This document shows, piece by piece, positions 24,805-34,089 of a stretch of DNA of 64,000 nucleotides. Both the position numbers and the translations under genes were made by a program. Source of the DNA: a bacterium (GTDB taxonomy: Bacteria; Oederibacteriota; CAKKQC01); assembly GCA_919901855.1 (NCBI GenBank), contig CAKKQC010000019.1:1-64000 (forward strand). Reading direction: 5' to 3'. The stretch's first letter is position 1. Every line of letters starts with the position of its first letter. The notes beneath the pieces are model-generated. The model was not told the DNA's origin, did not search any database, and saw only the letters and a program-made list of their open reading frames with translations.

Positions 24805-26923
24805 CCGGCACGCTCACTATCCCGACGGACTGGACCTCGACCCGGGGCAGCAGCTCGTTGTAGGAGACGATCGCGAGCTGGGGCAGGGCCTTCTCCAGCA
24901 GGCGGCGCAGAAACGGCCGGAGGGCGGGCGAGCAGAGCACGAGCGGCGTTACGCCCTGCGCGAGCACCTTCTCGATCTCGCGCGACAGCGCGGCGAAGAG
25001 CTGCTGGCCCACGCGAGGCTCCAGGGCGAGCACCGCGCCCCGCTCCGTCCGCTGGATCGACTCCATGATGCGGGTCTCCAGGCGGGGGTCGAGCGTCAGC
25101 GCGCGGACCACGTTGGTCTCCCCCGCGTACTGGCGCGTGATCTGGCGGCGCAGGGACTGCCGGACCGCCTCGACCAGGGTGTCGATGTCCCGGGACCCGC
25201 GCGCCGCGTCCGCCAGCGCCTCGAAGATGGTCACGAGGTCCCGGATGGGAATCCGTTCGCGCAACAGGCCCTGGAGCACCTTCTGGATGTCCCCCAGCCC
25301 GAGCAGGTGCGGCACGAGCTCGTCGACCACCGCCGGGTGGGTGCCCTTCACCGAATCGAGCAGGCGCTGGACGTCCTGCCGGCCGAGCAGCTCGTCGGCG
25401 TGGGACCGCACGATTTCCGAAAGATGGGTCGCGATCACGGACGCCAGGTCCACGACCGTGTACCCCAGCGACTCCGCCTTCTCCCGCGCCTCGGGCCCGA
25501 CCCAGTACGCCGGCAGGCCGAACGCGGGATCCTTGACCGGCTCTCCCTCGACCGGGGTCTCGACGCGGGCCGCGTTGATGGCGAGGTAGCGCCCCATGCG
25601 AACGGAGCCGCGCGCGACCTCGACGCCCTTGATCTTGACCGCATACCCTTCCCCGCCGAGCTGGACGTTGTCCCGAACCCGGATCGGGGGCACCACGAGT
25701 CCCAGCTCGACGGCGGCGCTTCGCCGGAGCGTCGCGATCCGCTCGAGCAGGTCCCCGCCCTGCTTCTCCTCCACGAGGGGAATCAGCCCGTAGCCGATCT
25801 CGAGTTCCACGGGGTCTACTTGAAGAAGGGGGATCACGTTCTCCGGCTCCCGCGGCCCCGCCTTGGCGGCCGCCGCCGAGGCCGCCACCGCCGGCGCCGC
25901 CGCCTCGGCCGCCCTCCGGCTCTCCCCCAGCGCGTAAGCCATGGCCCCGAGGCCGCCCGCGAGCATGAACGAGAGCAGGAAGGCGGCGGGCCCCGCGGCG
26001 ACGCCGAGGACGAGGCCGAACATGCCGACCACGCCCGCCGCGATCCACAGCGGGCGGTCCTGCCCGAGCATCTGGCGGGCCATGTCCTGGCCCAGGTGGG
26101 TCTCGGAGGCCGCCCGGGTCACGATCAGCCCGGTGGCCGTCGAGAGGACGAGCGCGGGAATCTGGGTCACGAGCCCCTCGCCGATCGTGAGCAGCGTGTA
26201 CCGCGCGAGCGCCTCGCCGAACTGCATGTTGCGCTGGACGACCCCGACCACGAACCCGCCGATGATGTTCACGAGCAGGATGATGATGGCCGCGATCGCG
26301 TCGCCGCGCACGAACTTGCTGGCACCGTCCATGGCGCCGTAGAAGTCCGCCTCGCGCTCGATGTTCCGGCGCCTCGCCCGCGCCTCGTCCTCGGTGCACA
26401 ACCCGGAGTTGAGGTCGGCATCGATGGCCATCTGCTTGCCGGGCATCGCGTCCAGCGTGAACCGGGCGGCCACCTCGGCGACCCGCTGGGCGCCCGAGGT
26501 GATGACCACGAACTGGATGACGATGAGGATGATGAACACGACCGCGCCGACGAGGTAATTGCCTCCCACGACGAACTGGCCGAAAGTCTCGATGACGTGC
26601 CCCGCGGACGCCTCCCCCTCGTGCCCGTGCAGGAGGATGAGCTTGGTCGCCGACACGTTCAGGGCCAACCGGAACAGGGTCCCCAGGAGCAGCATGGCCG
26701 GGAACACGGCGAAGTCCAGCGGCTGCATCGTGTACATGGTGACCAGCAGAACGAGAATCGCGAGCGCCATGTTGAAGATGAGCAGGAGGTCCAGCGCCCA
26801 GCGCGGGATGGGCACGACGAGCATGCCGAGCACGAGCAGGCCCGCCGCGGCCAGCAGGAGGTCCGAGTAGCGGGCGAGGGCCCGGTGGAACGGAAGGTTG
26901 CCGGGCGAGGCCGCGTCAGCCAC
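24794..26923 (-). CDS. flhA: FlhA, flagellar type III export gate protein
   Basis: 709 aa, normal length. Eight hydrophobic helices in the first about 320 residues, including the FHIPEP-family signature region EADFYGAMDGASKFVRGDAI. A linker and a large cytoplasmic domain (about 350-700) follow, which in homologues forms a nonameric ring that docks chaperone-substrate complexes. Acts in the inner membrane inside the MS ring. Overlaps flhB by 8 bases. Confidence 0.96.
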   Translation of the reverse strand: MADAASPGNLPFHRALARYSDLLLAAAGLLVLGMLVVPIPRWALDLLLIFNMALAILVLLVTMYTMQPLDFAVFPAMLLLGTLFRLALNVSATKLILLHGHEGEASAGHVIETFGQFVVGGNYLVGAVVFIILIVIQFVVITSGAQRVAEVAARFTLDAMPGKQMAIDADLNSGLCTEDEARARRRNIEREADFYGAMDGASKFVRGDAIAAIIILLVNIIGGFVVGVVQRNMQFGEALARYTLLTIGEGLVTQIPALVLSTATGLIVTRAASETHLGQDMARQMLGQDRPLWIAAGVVGMFGLVLGVAAGPAAFLLSFMLAGGLGAMAYALGESRRAAEAAAPAVAASAAAAKAGPREPENVIPLLQVDPVELEIGYGLIPLVEEKQGGDLLERIATLRRSAAVELGLVVPPIRVRDNVQLGGEGYAVKIKGVEVARGSVRMGRYLAINAARVETPVEGEPVKDPAFGLPAYWVGPEAREKAESLGYTVVDLASVIATHLSEIVRSHADELLGRQDVQRLLDSVKGTHPAVVDELVPHLLGLGDIQKVLQGLLRERIPIRDLVTIFEALADAARGSRDIDTLVEAVRQSLRRQITRQYAGETNVVRALTLDPRLETRIMESIQRTERGAVLALEPRVGQQLFAALSREIEKVLAQGVTPLVLCSPALRPFLRRLLEKALPQLAIVSYNELLPRVEVQSVGIVSVPDAN

Positions 26924-28073
26924 GGGTCACCTCCGCGGCCCCCAGGCCGGGGCCCCCGAACGCCGCCCGCGCGGACTCGCGGGCCCTACGCTCGAGCACG
27001 TCGGCCAGCACCCGCTCCTCCTTGTCCCCCCGGCCCGAGTGGTAGACCAGGGCCAGGACGTGCGCCACGGCCTGGTACAGCGCGGGCGGCAGATCGGTGC
27101 CCGCGGGCACGGCGTACAGAGCCCGGGCCAGCGGTGGATCCTCGTGCACGGGGACGCCGGCCTCCCGCGCGACGGTCTTGATCCGCTCGGCCATGAGCCG
27201 GGCGCCCCGGGCCACGATCGCGGGGGCCTTGGAGACGCCCGGCTCGTACTTGATCGCAACCGCCACGTGAACGGGGTTCGTGATGACGACGTCCGCGCCG
27301 GGCACCTCCGCGATCATGCGCCGCCGGGACGCCTCGCGCTGGAGCTGCCGGATGCGGGCCTTGATGAGCGGATCGCCCTCGAGCTGGCGGTACTCGTCCT
27401 TGATCTCCTGCCGGCTCATTCGCAGGCTGCGTTCCCATGCGTAGCGCTGGTAGGCGTAGTCCAGAATCGCGAGGGCGAGCAGCACCATGACGACCCGGAG
27501 CCCGACGCGCCAGGTCAGCTCGGCGGCGGTCGCGAGGGCGGCCGGCACGGGCTGGACCGACATGAGCATGATGGCGTCGAAAGCGCCGCGCACCGACGCC
27601 CAAACCACCCAACTGATGAGCACGATCTTGACCAGGCCCTTGACCAGCTCCACCGCCGTGCGCTGCGAGAAGATGCGCTGGAAGCCCTGCACCGGATTCA
27701 GATGATCGAAGTTCGGCGTGAGGGTCTCGGTCGTGAACAGGACCCCGATCTGCCCGATATTGCCCGCGATCGCCACGATCGCGACGAGCAGGAGCAGGGG
27801 GCCCAGGATCGCGCCCATCCGCCAGAGGAGCGCCACGCCGGCCAGGGACACCCCTTCCGTCGTCGGATCCTGCGGGGTCAGGTGCCCCCACCACGACGCC
27901 GCCTCCCCGCCCACCTTCGCCAGAAAGCCGGCGCCCGCGATCCGGAAGAAGATGAGAATCGCGAGCAGCACCAGGGCCGCCGTCAGCTCGCCGCTGCGGG
28001 CCACCTGTCCCCGCTTGCGCGCTTCCTCCTTGCGGCGGGGTGTCGCCGGTTCCGACTTGGAGGGATCAGCCAT
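26916..28073 (-). CDS. flhB: FlhB, export gate and substrate-specificity switch
   Basis: 385 aa. It has the N-terminal TPRRKEEARKRGQVARSGE motif, four membrane helices and a cytoplasmic domain. The self-cleavage loop reads N266-P267-V268-H269 in VVITNPVHVAVAIKYEPG. Nearly all FlhB/YscU homologues have NPTH. The cleavage asparagine and proline remain, so cleavage is probably retained but may be slower. The C-terminal part matches flhX at 15.2 kb. In the locus it works with fliK and the second FliK-like gene. Overlaps fliR by 8 bases. Confidence 0.95.
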   Translation of the reverse strand: MADPSKSEPATPRRKEEARKRGQVARSGELTAALVLLAILIFFRIAGAGFLAKVGGEAASWWGHLTPQDPTTEGVSLAGVALLWRMGAILGPLLLLVAIVAIAGNIGQIGVLFTTETLTPNFDHLNPVQGFQRIFSQRTAVELVKGLVKIVLISWVVWASVRGAFDAIMLMSVQPVPAALATAAELTWRVGLRVVMVLLALAILDYAYQRYAWERSLRMSRQEIKDEYRQLEGDPLIKARIRQLQREASRRRMIAEVPGADVVITNPVHVAVAIKYEPGVSKAPAIVARGARLMAERIKTVAREAGVPVHEDPPLARALYAVPAGTDLPPALYQAVAHVLALVYHSGRGDKEERVLADVLERRARESARAAFGGPGLGAAEVTRG

Positions 28074-28878
28074 GGGCGCCCGGCGTCCGGAGCACGGCGA
28101 CCAGCCCGGCGAGCTGGCTTTCGAGCCCGCCCATCGCGCCGCGCCAGACCGAGGTGAATATCGACAGGCTCGCCGCCAGCGCCAGGAGCCCGACGAAGAT
28201 GTTGACCGGCATCCCCACGAGGAAGATGTTCATCTGCGGAAGCATGCGCGAAACGAGGCCCAGCGCGAAGTTCGCGAGGAAGAGGGCGGTGAGCGCGGGA
28301 GCCGCGATCTGGACCGCGAGGACGAACAGGATGCGGCCACCGCGCTGCACCACGAGAGCCAGGGGCGCCTCCATCCCGGCCGCGAAGGGGCTCCCGAGCG
28401 GCGCGGCGCCGAAGGTCGCGGCCAGCCCGCTCAGGAGCAGGTGGTGGCCGTCCAGCAGGAGGAAGACCAGCAGGGCCGCCAAGTACTGGAGCTGGCCAAT
28501 GAGCGTCACCTGCGCCGAGGACAGCGGATCGATGACGTTCGCGATCCCGAATCCGACCTGGATGTCGATGAGCTGGCCCGCCAACTGAGCCGCGGAAAAC
28601 ATGAGCAGGGCCAGGTACGCCACCAGGAAGCCCAGGAGGAGCTCCTGGGCCACGGCTATGGCCAGCGGGAATACGGACCCCGCCAGTCCGGGCGGCAATG
28701 GCCCGCGCACCACCGGCAGGAGGAGGCCGGCCACCAGCAGCGAAATGAAGATCCGGACCTGTGCGGGCACCAGCGGACTCCCCCAGATGGGGGCCGTCAT
28801 CATGAGGGGCGAGACCCGCACGACGATCAGGAGGTAGCGAAGGAGTTCCGCCTGCGACGCCGCGAACAGCGCATTCAC
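28066..28878 (-). CDS. fliR: FliR, export gate membrane protein
   Basis: 270 aa from a GTG at 28878 that overlaps the fliQ stop as GTGA; an upstream ATG in frame would run through fliQ. Six or so hydrophobic segments, with IWGSPLVPAQVRIFISLLVA near the N-terminus and AQLAGQLIDIQVGFGIANVI in the middle, both typical of FliR. With FliP5 and FliQ4 it forms the export-gate helix. Confidence 0.94.
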   Translation of the reverse strand: MNALFAASQAELLRYLLIVVRVSPLMMTAPIWGSPLVPAQVRIFISLLVAGLLLPVVRGPLPPGLAGSVFPLAIAVAQELLLGFLVAYLALLMFSAAQLAGQLIDIQVGFGIANVIDPLSSAQVTLIGQLQYLAALLVFLLLDGHHLLLSGLAATFGAAPLGSPFAAGMEAPLALVVQRGGRILFVLAVQIAAPALTALFLANFALGLVSRMLPQMNIFLVGMPVNIFVGLLALAASLSIFTSVWRGAMGGLESQLAGLVAVLRTPGAHG

Positions 28879-29144
28879 CGGATCGCCTGCGGGAGGAGCG
28901 TGAAGATCTCGTGCGTGAAGCTCAGCATCGAGACCAGGATCCACTGGCCGAAGATGAAGAGGGCGGCCACGATCGCGATCATCTTGGGAATGAACGTGAG
29001 CGTCATCTCCTGGACCTGGGTCACCGCCTGCAGGACGCTTATCAGGAGGCCCGCGACGAGCCCGAACAGGAGCATGGGCGCCGACAGGAGTAGCGCGAGC
29101 AGGAGGGCCCGCTGCACGAGCGCCACCGCGGTTTCGGGAGTCAC
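28875..29144 (-). CDS. fliQ: FliQ, export gate membrane protein
   Basis: 89 aa with two membrane hairpin helices (ALLLALLLSAPMLLFGLVAG; MIAIVAALFIFGQWILVSML) joined by LQAVTQVQEMTLTFIPK, the conserved FliQ loop. Part of the FliPQR gate. Confidence 0.95.
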   Translation of the reverse strand: MTPETAVALVQRALLLALLLSAPMLLFGLVAGLLISVLQAVTQVQEMTLTFIPKMIAIVAALFIFGQWILVSMLSFTHEIFTLLPQAIR

Positions 29145-29157
29145 GGGCCGGTCTCCG

Positions 29158-29928
29158 TCACCACGGCCGGAAGCTGGCCGCCAGGGATCCGGCGATCAGG
29201 TTCCAGCCGTCCACGAGCACGAAGAGCAGCAGCTTGAACGGGAGGGAGATCGTGATGGGCGGCAGCATGAGCATGCCCATGGCCATTAGCGTGCTGGCCA
29301 CCACCATGTCGATCACGAGGAACGGGATGAACAATTGGAATCCCATCGTGAAGGCGGTCTTCAGCTCCGAGATCACGAAGGCCGGGATCAGGACCAGCGT
29401 GTCGATGCCGTCCTGGTTCTTCGGTCGCGGCGACTTCGACAACCGGATGAAGAGCGCCAGATCCCGCTCCCGCGTCTGCGCGAACATGAACTTCCGGACC
29501 GGGCGGACCGCCCGGGCCAGGGCCTCCTCGTGGCCGATCTTTCCGTCCATGTAGGGCTTGACCGCGGTCTTCATGATCTCGTCCCCGACGGGACGCATGA
29601 GGAAGAACGTCATGAAGAGCGCCAGGCCGACGAGCACCTGGTTCGGCGGAATCGACTGGGTGCCGAGCGCCTGCCGCAGGAAGGAGAGCACGATCACGAT
29701 CCGCGTGAACGGCGTCATGAGCAGGAGGATCGCGGGAGCGAGCGAAAGGACGGTCAGCAGGAACAGGATCTGGAGGGTGACCGACACGTCCTGCGGGCCC
29801 TGGGCGGCCGAGGCCCCGATCGAGATCTTCGGGAACGGCACGGCGGCGGCTCGCGCGGGCTCCGGAAGAAACGCCGCGACGCAGCACGCCGCGAGGACGA
29901 TCGCGCCCAGCCGTCCGCGAAGCGTCAT
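29158..29928 (-). CDS. fliP: FliP, export gate membrane protein
   Basis: 256 aa from the ATG at 29928 (ATGA overlap with fliO). It begins with a cleavable signal peptide ([17 protein letters not shown]), as in other FliP proteins. Conserved segments [57 protein letters not shown] and [18 protein letters not shown] are all present. Forms the pentameric core of the gate. Confidence 0.96.
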   Translation of the reverse strand: MTLRGRLGAIVLAACCVAAFLPEPARAAAVPFPKISIGASAAQGPQDVSVTLQILFLLTVLSLAPAILLLMTPFTRIVIVLSFLRQALGTQSIPPNQVLVGLALFMTFFLMRPVGDEIMKTAVKPYMDGKIGHEEALARAVRPVRKFMFAQTRERDLALFIRLSKSPRPKNQDGIDTLVLIPAFVISELKTAFTMGFQLFIPFLVIDMVVASTLMAMGMLMLPPITISLPFKLLLFVLVDGWNLIAGSLAASFRPW

Positions 29929-30521
29929 GCGCCTCCGTCCTCGGAGGGGCCCTCGGGCGGATGCTCGCGCTGCTTCTTCATGCGCTCGAGCCGCTCGGAC
30001 AGGAAGTCCTTCCCCGCCTTGAGCTGGCCCTGGGTCTCCCCGCCGGACACCCGGGCCGCCCAGGTCGAGAGGTAGGACGTGAACCGGCTCCCTGAGTCCC
30101 GCAGGGTCTCGCGGACGGCCGCGCGCTCCACCGGCGACGTGATCTCGGCGAGCAGGGAGACCGACCCGCCGCCGCCGCCGACGACGAGCATGCGTTCCCC
30201 GACCTCGAGGATCCACACCGCATGCCGCGCATCGAGGTGCCGGCTGGCGAGCACGCGGATCGGGCCGCCGGACGCGGGCGCGGCCGGGCCGGTGCCGAGG
30301 AAACGGCGAAGGAGCCAGATGGTGATCCAGATGAGGAGGACGACGAGGGCAAGCTTCCAGAGCACACCGAAGAACAAAGCGAGGCCGCTGGGTTCCCGGG
30401 TGGCCGCCTTGCCGCGATCATCGAGTGCGGCAAGCGCGTCCCCCAGGAATTCCGTGGCCCCCGGCGCGGCGGCGGTGTACCGCCCGAGGAGCAGCCAGGT
30501 GGCCAGGTAAATGGGGGTCAA
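29925..30521 (-). CDS. fliO: FliO, assembly factor for the FliP ring
   Basis: 198 aa. A periplasmic N-terminal part, one strong membrane helix (about 48-70, [20 protein letters not shown]), then a small cytoplasmic beta domain ([26 protein letters not shown]) and a charged helical tail. FliO is poorly conserved; position before fliP and this topology carry the call. Confidence 0.88.
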   Translation of the reverse strand: MTPIYLATWLLLGRYTAAAPGATEFLGDALAALDDRGKAATREPSGLALFFGVLWKLALVVLLIWITIWLLRRFLGTGPAAPASGGPIRVLASRHLDARHAVWILEVGERMLVVGGGGGSVSLLAEITSPVERAAVRETLRDSGSRFTSYLSTWAARVSGGETQGQLKAGKDFLSERLERMKKQREHPPEGPSEDGGA

Positions 30522-30539
30522 TTCGCTATGAAACCGGCG

Positions 30540-31475
30540 TTACAGCCCTCCCGCAAGACGTTCGTCGCGCGAAAGAATCTCGATGATCCTGACCGCGAAG
30601 TTCTCGTCGATGACGACGACCTCGCCCTTGGCGATCAGCTTCCCGTTCACGAGCATGTCGACGGGCTCGCCCGCCAGCTTGTTCAGCTCAACGATCGAAC
30701 CCGGACCGAGCGCGAGCACGTCGCGCACTTTGCGTGTCGCACGCCCGAGCTCGACCGTCACCTCGAGAGGCACGTCGAGGAGCAGGTCCAGGTTCGACGG
30801 CATCTGGGCCTCGGCCGCCGCCGGAGCCTGGACCGTCCCGAACTGGACCGGCTGCACGCGCTGGGCGCCCGAGGCCCCGCCGGCCTGCGCCGCTCCGAGC
30901 ACGAGGTCGGGGCCGGCAGAGGCCGCGGCCGGCGCGGATCCCAGCACGTCGCCCTGGGAACCGCCGAGCACGACGGCCAGGCGGCACGGGGGCAGCGCCC
31001 CGACCTTGAGCTCGCAGTCGGCCACCACGATCCGGTCCTCGGCGATCACGCCGCGAGCGGCCGACGCGCCGTCACCGGGCAGGATCGCGAGCTCGCCGGC
31101 GCCGGCATGCACCTTGCGCCGCGACGCCCGCGCCATCCCCTCGCCCATCGCCCCGATCATCTGGGACAGGGCTTCGGCCGCGGCGTCCTTGAGCGCCGGA
31201 GCCAGCTCCGCCGGCAGTTCCGCGGGATCGTTGCCCAGCATGAGCTCCGCGATGAGCGCGCCATGGCGGGCATCGAGAAGCCAGATGCCGCTCCCGGAGA
31301 GATCCTGCCCGAAGGACACCGGACAAGCGAGGGTGAAGCTCTTGAGGCCCGAAGCCAGATCCCAGCCGCCCGCCTGGGTGTTCCGGAGGGTAATCTCGAC
31401 CGGCTTGCCCAGGAGCTCCGAGCCCGTGGCCGAAGCCCCCTGCAGTCCCGCCGCGATGACGTCGTTCAGAGCCAT
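30540..31475 (-). CDS. fliN: FliN/FliY-type switch protein with CheC-like front half
   Basis: 311 aa from the ATG at 31475, with GGGGGA 6 bases upstream. Residues 227-305 are the SpoA/FliN domain (VPLEVTVELGRATRKVRDVL; GEPVDMLVNGKLIAKGEVVV). The first 175 residues look like a CheC/FliM-middle domain, as in FliY of Firmicutes. The phosphatase motif D-x3-E-x2-N reads D97-AAA-E101-AL-S104, with serine for the catalytic asparagine, so CheY-P phosphatase activity is doubtful. An Ala/Gly/Pro linker (175-226) joins the halves. C-ring component under FliM. Confidence 0.85.
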   Translation of the reverse strand: MALNDVIAAGLQGASATGSELLGKPVEITLRNTQAGGWDLASGLKSFTLACPVSFGQDLSGSGIWLLDARHGALIAELMLGNDPAELPAELAPALKDAAAEALSQMIGAMGEGMARASRRKVHAGAGELAILPGDGASAARGVIAEDRIVVADCELKVGALPPCRLAVVLGGSQGDVLGSAPAAASAGPDLVLGAAQAGGASGAQRVQPVQFGTVQAPAAAEAQMPSNLDLLLDVPLEVTVELGRATRKVRDVLALGPGSIVELNKLAGEPVDMLVNGKLIAKGEVVVIDENFAVRIIEILSRDERLAGGL

Positions 31476-31550
31476 GCCTGTCCCCCTATCGTAGCGCGAG
31501 CGCGGCGTTCCGGGCAACCCCGCCTTTGGTTGCGGTCAACGTGCGATCCA

Positions 31551-32582
31551 TCAGAACATATCCTCGGGGGGCACGATGATCTGGGCCACGACCCCCCCCT
31601 TCTTCCGGTTCACGATGCACGGCCGAATCCGGTATTTCTCGCGCCCCTCGACCTCGAGCACGAGGTCCTCCCGGACATTGCGGTCCAGCCGGATCACGTC
31701 GCCAGCCTTCAAGCCCATGAGCTCGTCCACGGTCAGCCGGGTGCGCCCCAGGATGACCGTCACGCGGAGGTTGGTGTCCCCCAGGCCGCGCTTGAGGTTC
31801 AGGAGGCTCTCCGACGTCGGCCCTCCCTTCTGCCCGCTCGCGATCCACTCCCGCGCGAGGAGGCGGGGCACGATCGGCTCCAGGAGGACGTATGGCAGGC
31901 AGAGGTGCATGCGCCCGGCCTGGTCGCGGACCTTGATGTCCATGGCGATCAGGGCGACGATCTCGCTCGGCGCGGCGATCTGAACGAAGTGCGGGTTGGA
32001 CTCGAGCTGCTCGAGCTTCGGCACGATCGGCGCGACCTTCTGCCACGCCTCCCGGAGGTTGTCCAGCGCGCGCACGACAATTCGCTCGGCCACGGGAATC
32101 TCGATCGCGGTCAGCTCGCGGATCTTCTTCGGCACGATCCCGGGACCGCCCAGGACCCGGTCGATCATGGCGAACATGAGCTCCGCGTTGACGTCGAAGA
32201 CGGCATTCCCCTTGAGCGGCTCCATCGTGAAGATGTTGATGCTCGTCGGGTTGGACAGCGAGGAGATGAACTCCTCGTAGGTCATCTGCTGGACGCTGGA
32301 CACCTTCGCCTCGACCACGCTGCGCAGGTAGGTCGACAACGAAGCCTGGAGGAAGCGCGCGAAGGAATCGTGAACCATCTCAAGCGTGCGGATGTGGTCC
32401 TTGGAGAACCGGTCGGGACGCCGGAAGTCGTAGAGCTTGACCTTCCCCGCCTTCCCCGGCCCGCGGGAGGCCGCGCCCGCCGGCGCGGCTTCGTCGCCCG
32501 CCGCGGCGCCGCCCGGCTTCTCGCCGAGCGCGCCCAGCAGTTCGTCGAGTTCCTGCTGGCTGAGTTGTCCCTCGTCCGCCAT
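31551..32582 (-). CDS. fliM: FliM, flagellar switch protein
   Basis: 343 aa. The N-terminal CheY-P-binding peptide is present (LSQQELDELLGAL), followed by a linker, the CheC-like middle domain (FTMEPLKGNAVFDVNAELMF; MIDRVLGGPG) and the C-terminal SpoA domain (LRVTVILGRTRLTVDELMGL). Joins FliG to FliN in the C-ring. The intact CheY peptide implies the motor is chemotactically controlled although no che gene is in the window. Confidence 0.95.
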   Translation of the reverse strand: MADEGQLSQQELDELLGALGEKPGGAAAGDEAAPAGAASRGPGKAGKVKLYDFRRPDRFSKDHIRTLEMVHDSFARFLQASLSTYLRSVVEAKVSSVQQMTYEEFISSLSNPTSINIFTMEPLKGNAVFDVNAELMFAMIDRVLGGPGIVPKKIRELTAIEIPVAERIVVRALDNLREAWQKVAPIVPKLEQLESNPHFVQIAAPSEIVALIAMDIKVRDQAGRMHLCLPYVLLEPIVPRLLAREWIASGQKGGPTSESLLNLKRGLGDTNLRVTVILGRTRLTVDELMGLKAGDVIRLDRNVREDLVLEVEGREKYRIRPCIVNRKKGGVVAQIIVPPEDMF

Positions 32583-32593
32583 GCCCTTGGGCC

Positions 32594-33061
32594 CTATTGC
32601 ATCGCGAAGGTCGTGAAGAGGACCGACTTGATCTCTCCACGCGCGAGCACTTCGTTTACTTTCTTCCGGATGGTCTCCTTCAGGGTCGATTTCCCGTGGG
32701 GCGAGTTGACCTCCAGGAAGGTCACCCCGTTCATGACCCGGATGACGATGTCCCGGATCTGGGAATCGCGCTTCTTCATCTCCTCGACGAACGCCGCGGC
32801 TTCCTTCGTGCTCTTGCCCTCCGTGGCCAGCTCGAAGACGATCGTGGCTTTCACGAAACGCAGAGGCTCCGCGAGGTTGTAGACCTGGTCCCGGATGACG
32901 GCCAGCGGGCCCGGCAGGGGCTGAAGCACCTTCGGCGGCTTCTTGGGATGCAGCCGCTCGTTGAGCGCCACACCGCCCAGACCCAGCATCACTCCGAACA
33001 GCACCATGGTCACGGCGCTGACGATCATGGCCATCATGGCCATCCGGTTTATCGCTGCCAT
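32594..33061 (-). CDS. fliL: FliL paralogue 3 (closest to fliM)
   Basis: 155 aa. N-terminal membrane helix (about 12-33), then the FliL periplasmic domain (VYNLAEPLRFVKATIVFELA; RDSQIRDIVIRVMNGVTFLE; TLKETIRKKVNEVLARGEI; VLFTTFAMQ). FliL rings surround stator units and stabilise them. Differs clearly from the two paralogues beside it. Confidence 0.9.
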   Translation of the reverse strand: MAAINRMAMMAMIVSAVTMVLFGVMLGLGGVALNERLHPKKPPKVLQPLPGPLAVIRDQVYNLAEPLRFVKATIVFELATEGKSTKEAAAFVEEMKKRDSQIRDIVIRVMNGVTFLEVNSPHGKSTLKETIRKKVNEVLARGEIKSVLFTTFAMQ

Positions 33062-33071
33062 GTTTCCTCCA

Positions 33072-33557
33072 TCATTGCACCGCGAAGGACGTGAACATGA
33101 TCCGCTTCAACTCGCCCCGCGTCAGCAAACCGTTGATCTTCTGCCGGAGCTCGTCCTTGAGCATCTCCTTGCCCTGGGGCGAGTTGACCTCGCGGAAGGT
33201 CTTGCTGCTCACCTCCCGGATTATGAGATCGCGGATCTGCGGCTCGCGGCGCTTGACCTCCTCCAGAAGGGACGCGTTCTGCTTCTCGGACCGGTTGTCC
33301 GCGTTCAGCTCCAGCAGGATCGTCGCCTTGAGGTAGTGATTGGCCTCGCCGAGGTTGTACACCTGATCGCTGATCGTGATCGTCGGTCCCGGCAGGGGCA
33401 CCTCGCCCGGCTTCTTCTTCTGGGGATTCACCTTGGCCATCACCGAGGCCGTCCCGACCGCGAAACCGAACGCGAGGACGACGAGGGCGAAGACGCTGAG
33501 CCCGACCGCCGTCTGCAGCAGGCGGTAGAGCGCTCCGCGGGAACCTGGGGTCGCCAT
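33072..33557 (-). CDS. FliL paralogue 2
   Basis: 161 aa with one membrane helix (about 15-37) and the FliL domain (VYNLGEANHYLKATILLELN; PQIRDLIIREVSSKTFREVN; MLKDELRQKINGLLTRGEL; IMFTSFAVQ). Middle gene of a three-gene array; spacing of 10-13 bases on each side. Confidence 0.88.
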   Translation of the reverse strand: MATPGSRGALYRLLQTAVGLSVFALVVLAFGFAVGTASVMAKVNPQKKKPGEVPLPGPTITISDQVYNLGEANHYLKATILLELNADNRSEKQNASLLEEVKRREPQIRDLIIREVSSKTFREVNSPQGKEMLKDELRQKINGLLTRGELKRIMFTSFAVQ

Positions 33558-33570
33558 GCCCGGTAGCCGG

Positions 33571-34086
33571 TCATTGGGCCGCGAAACTCGTGAAGATGAC
33601 TTCCTTCACCTGGCCGCGGTCCAGCAGTGCGTTGATCTTCACCCTCAGCTCTTCCTTGAGCTGTTCCTTCCCCTCCGGCGTGCTCACGTCCCGGAAGGTC
33701 TTCCCGGACATCTCGCTGATGACGAGGTCCTCGATGAAGGGCATGCGCGCCTTCGCCTCGGTGACGAAGTCGCCGAGCTCCTTCTCCTCGAGCCCCTCGG
33801 TGCTCAACTCCACCGTGATGGCGGCCTTGACGTAGTGGTTCATCTCGCCCAGGTTGTAGACCTGGTCCGTCAGCACCATCGCCGGCCCGGGCATCTTCCC
33901 CTTGTCCTCGACGGGCTTGGGGGCCCTGACGTTCAGCTTCGTCATCATCAGCATGACGCCGACCCCGATCGAGGCCAGCAGGAGAACGGCGCTGATGCTG
34001 TTGATCGTGATCAGCGAGGTCAGGACGCGCCGGGCTCGCTTCTCCTCGGGCGAGACCTGCTGGGCGGCGGCGACCGGCGGCGGCAC
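33571..34086 (-). CDS. FliL paralogue 1 (next to motB)
   Basis: 171 aa with a basic front (EEKRARRVLTSL), a membrane helix (about 25-47) and the FliL domain (VYNLGEMNHYVKAAITVELS; MPFIEDLVISEMSGKTFRDV; QLKEELRVKINALLDRGQV; VIFTSFAAQ). It lies 3 bases after motB. Confidence 0.88.
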   Translation of the reverse strand: MPPPVAAAQQVSPEEKRARRVLTSLITINSISAVLLLASIGVGVMLMMTKLNVRAPKPVEDKGKMPGPAMVLTDQVYNLGEMNHYVKAAITVELSTEGLEEKELGDFVTEAKARMPFIEDLVISEMSGKTFRDVSTPEGKEQLKEELRVKINALLDRGQVKEVIFTSFAAQ

Positions 34087-34089
34087 GGG

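Noticed and set aside
20200-25068. Two long plus-strand open frames across fapA-flhA
   Set aside because: Antisense to fapA, flhG and flhF, whose motifs are intact. No protein signature in the plus frames.
30222-32882. 886-codon plus-strand open frame
   Set aside because: Antisense to fliO, fliN and fliM; no domain.
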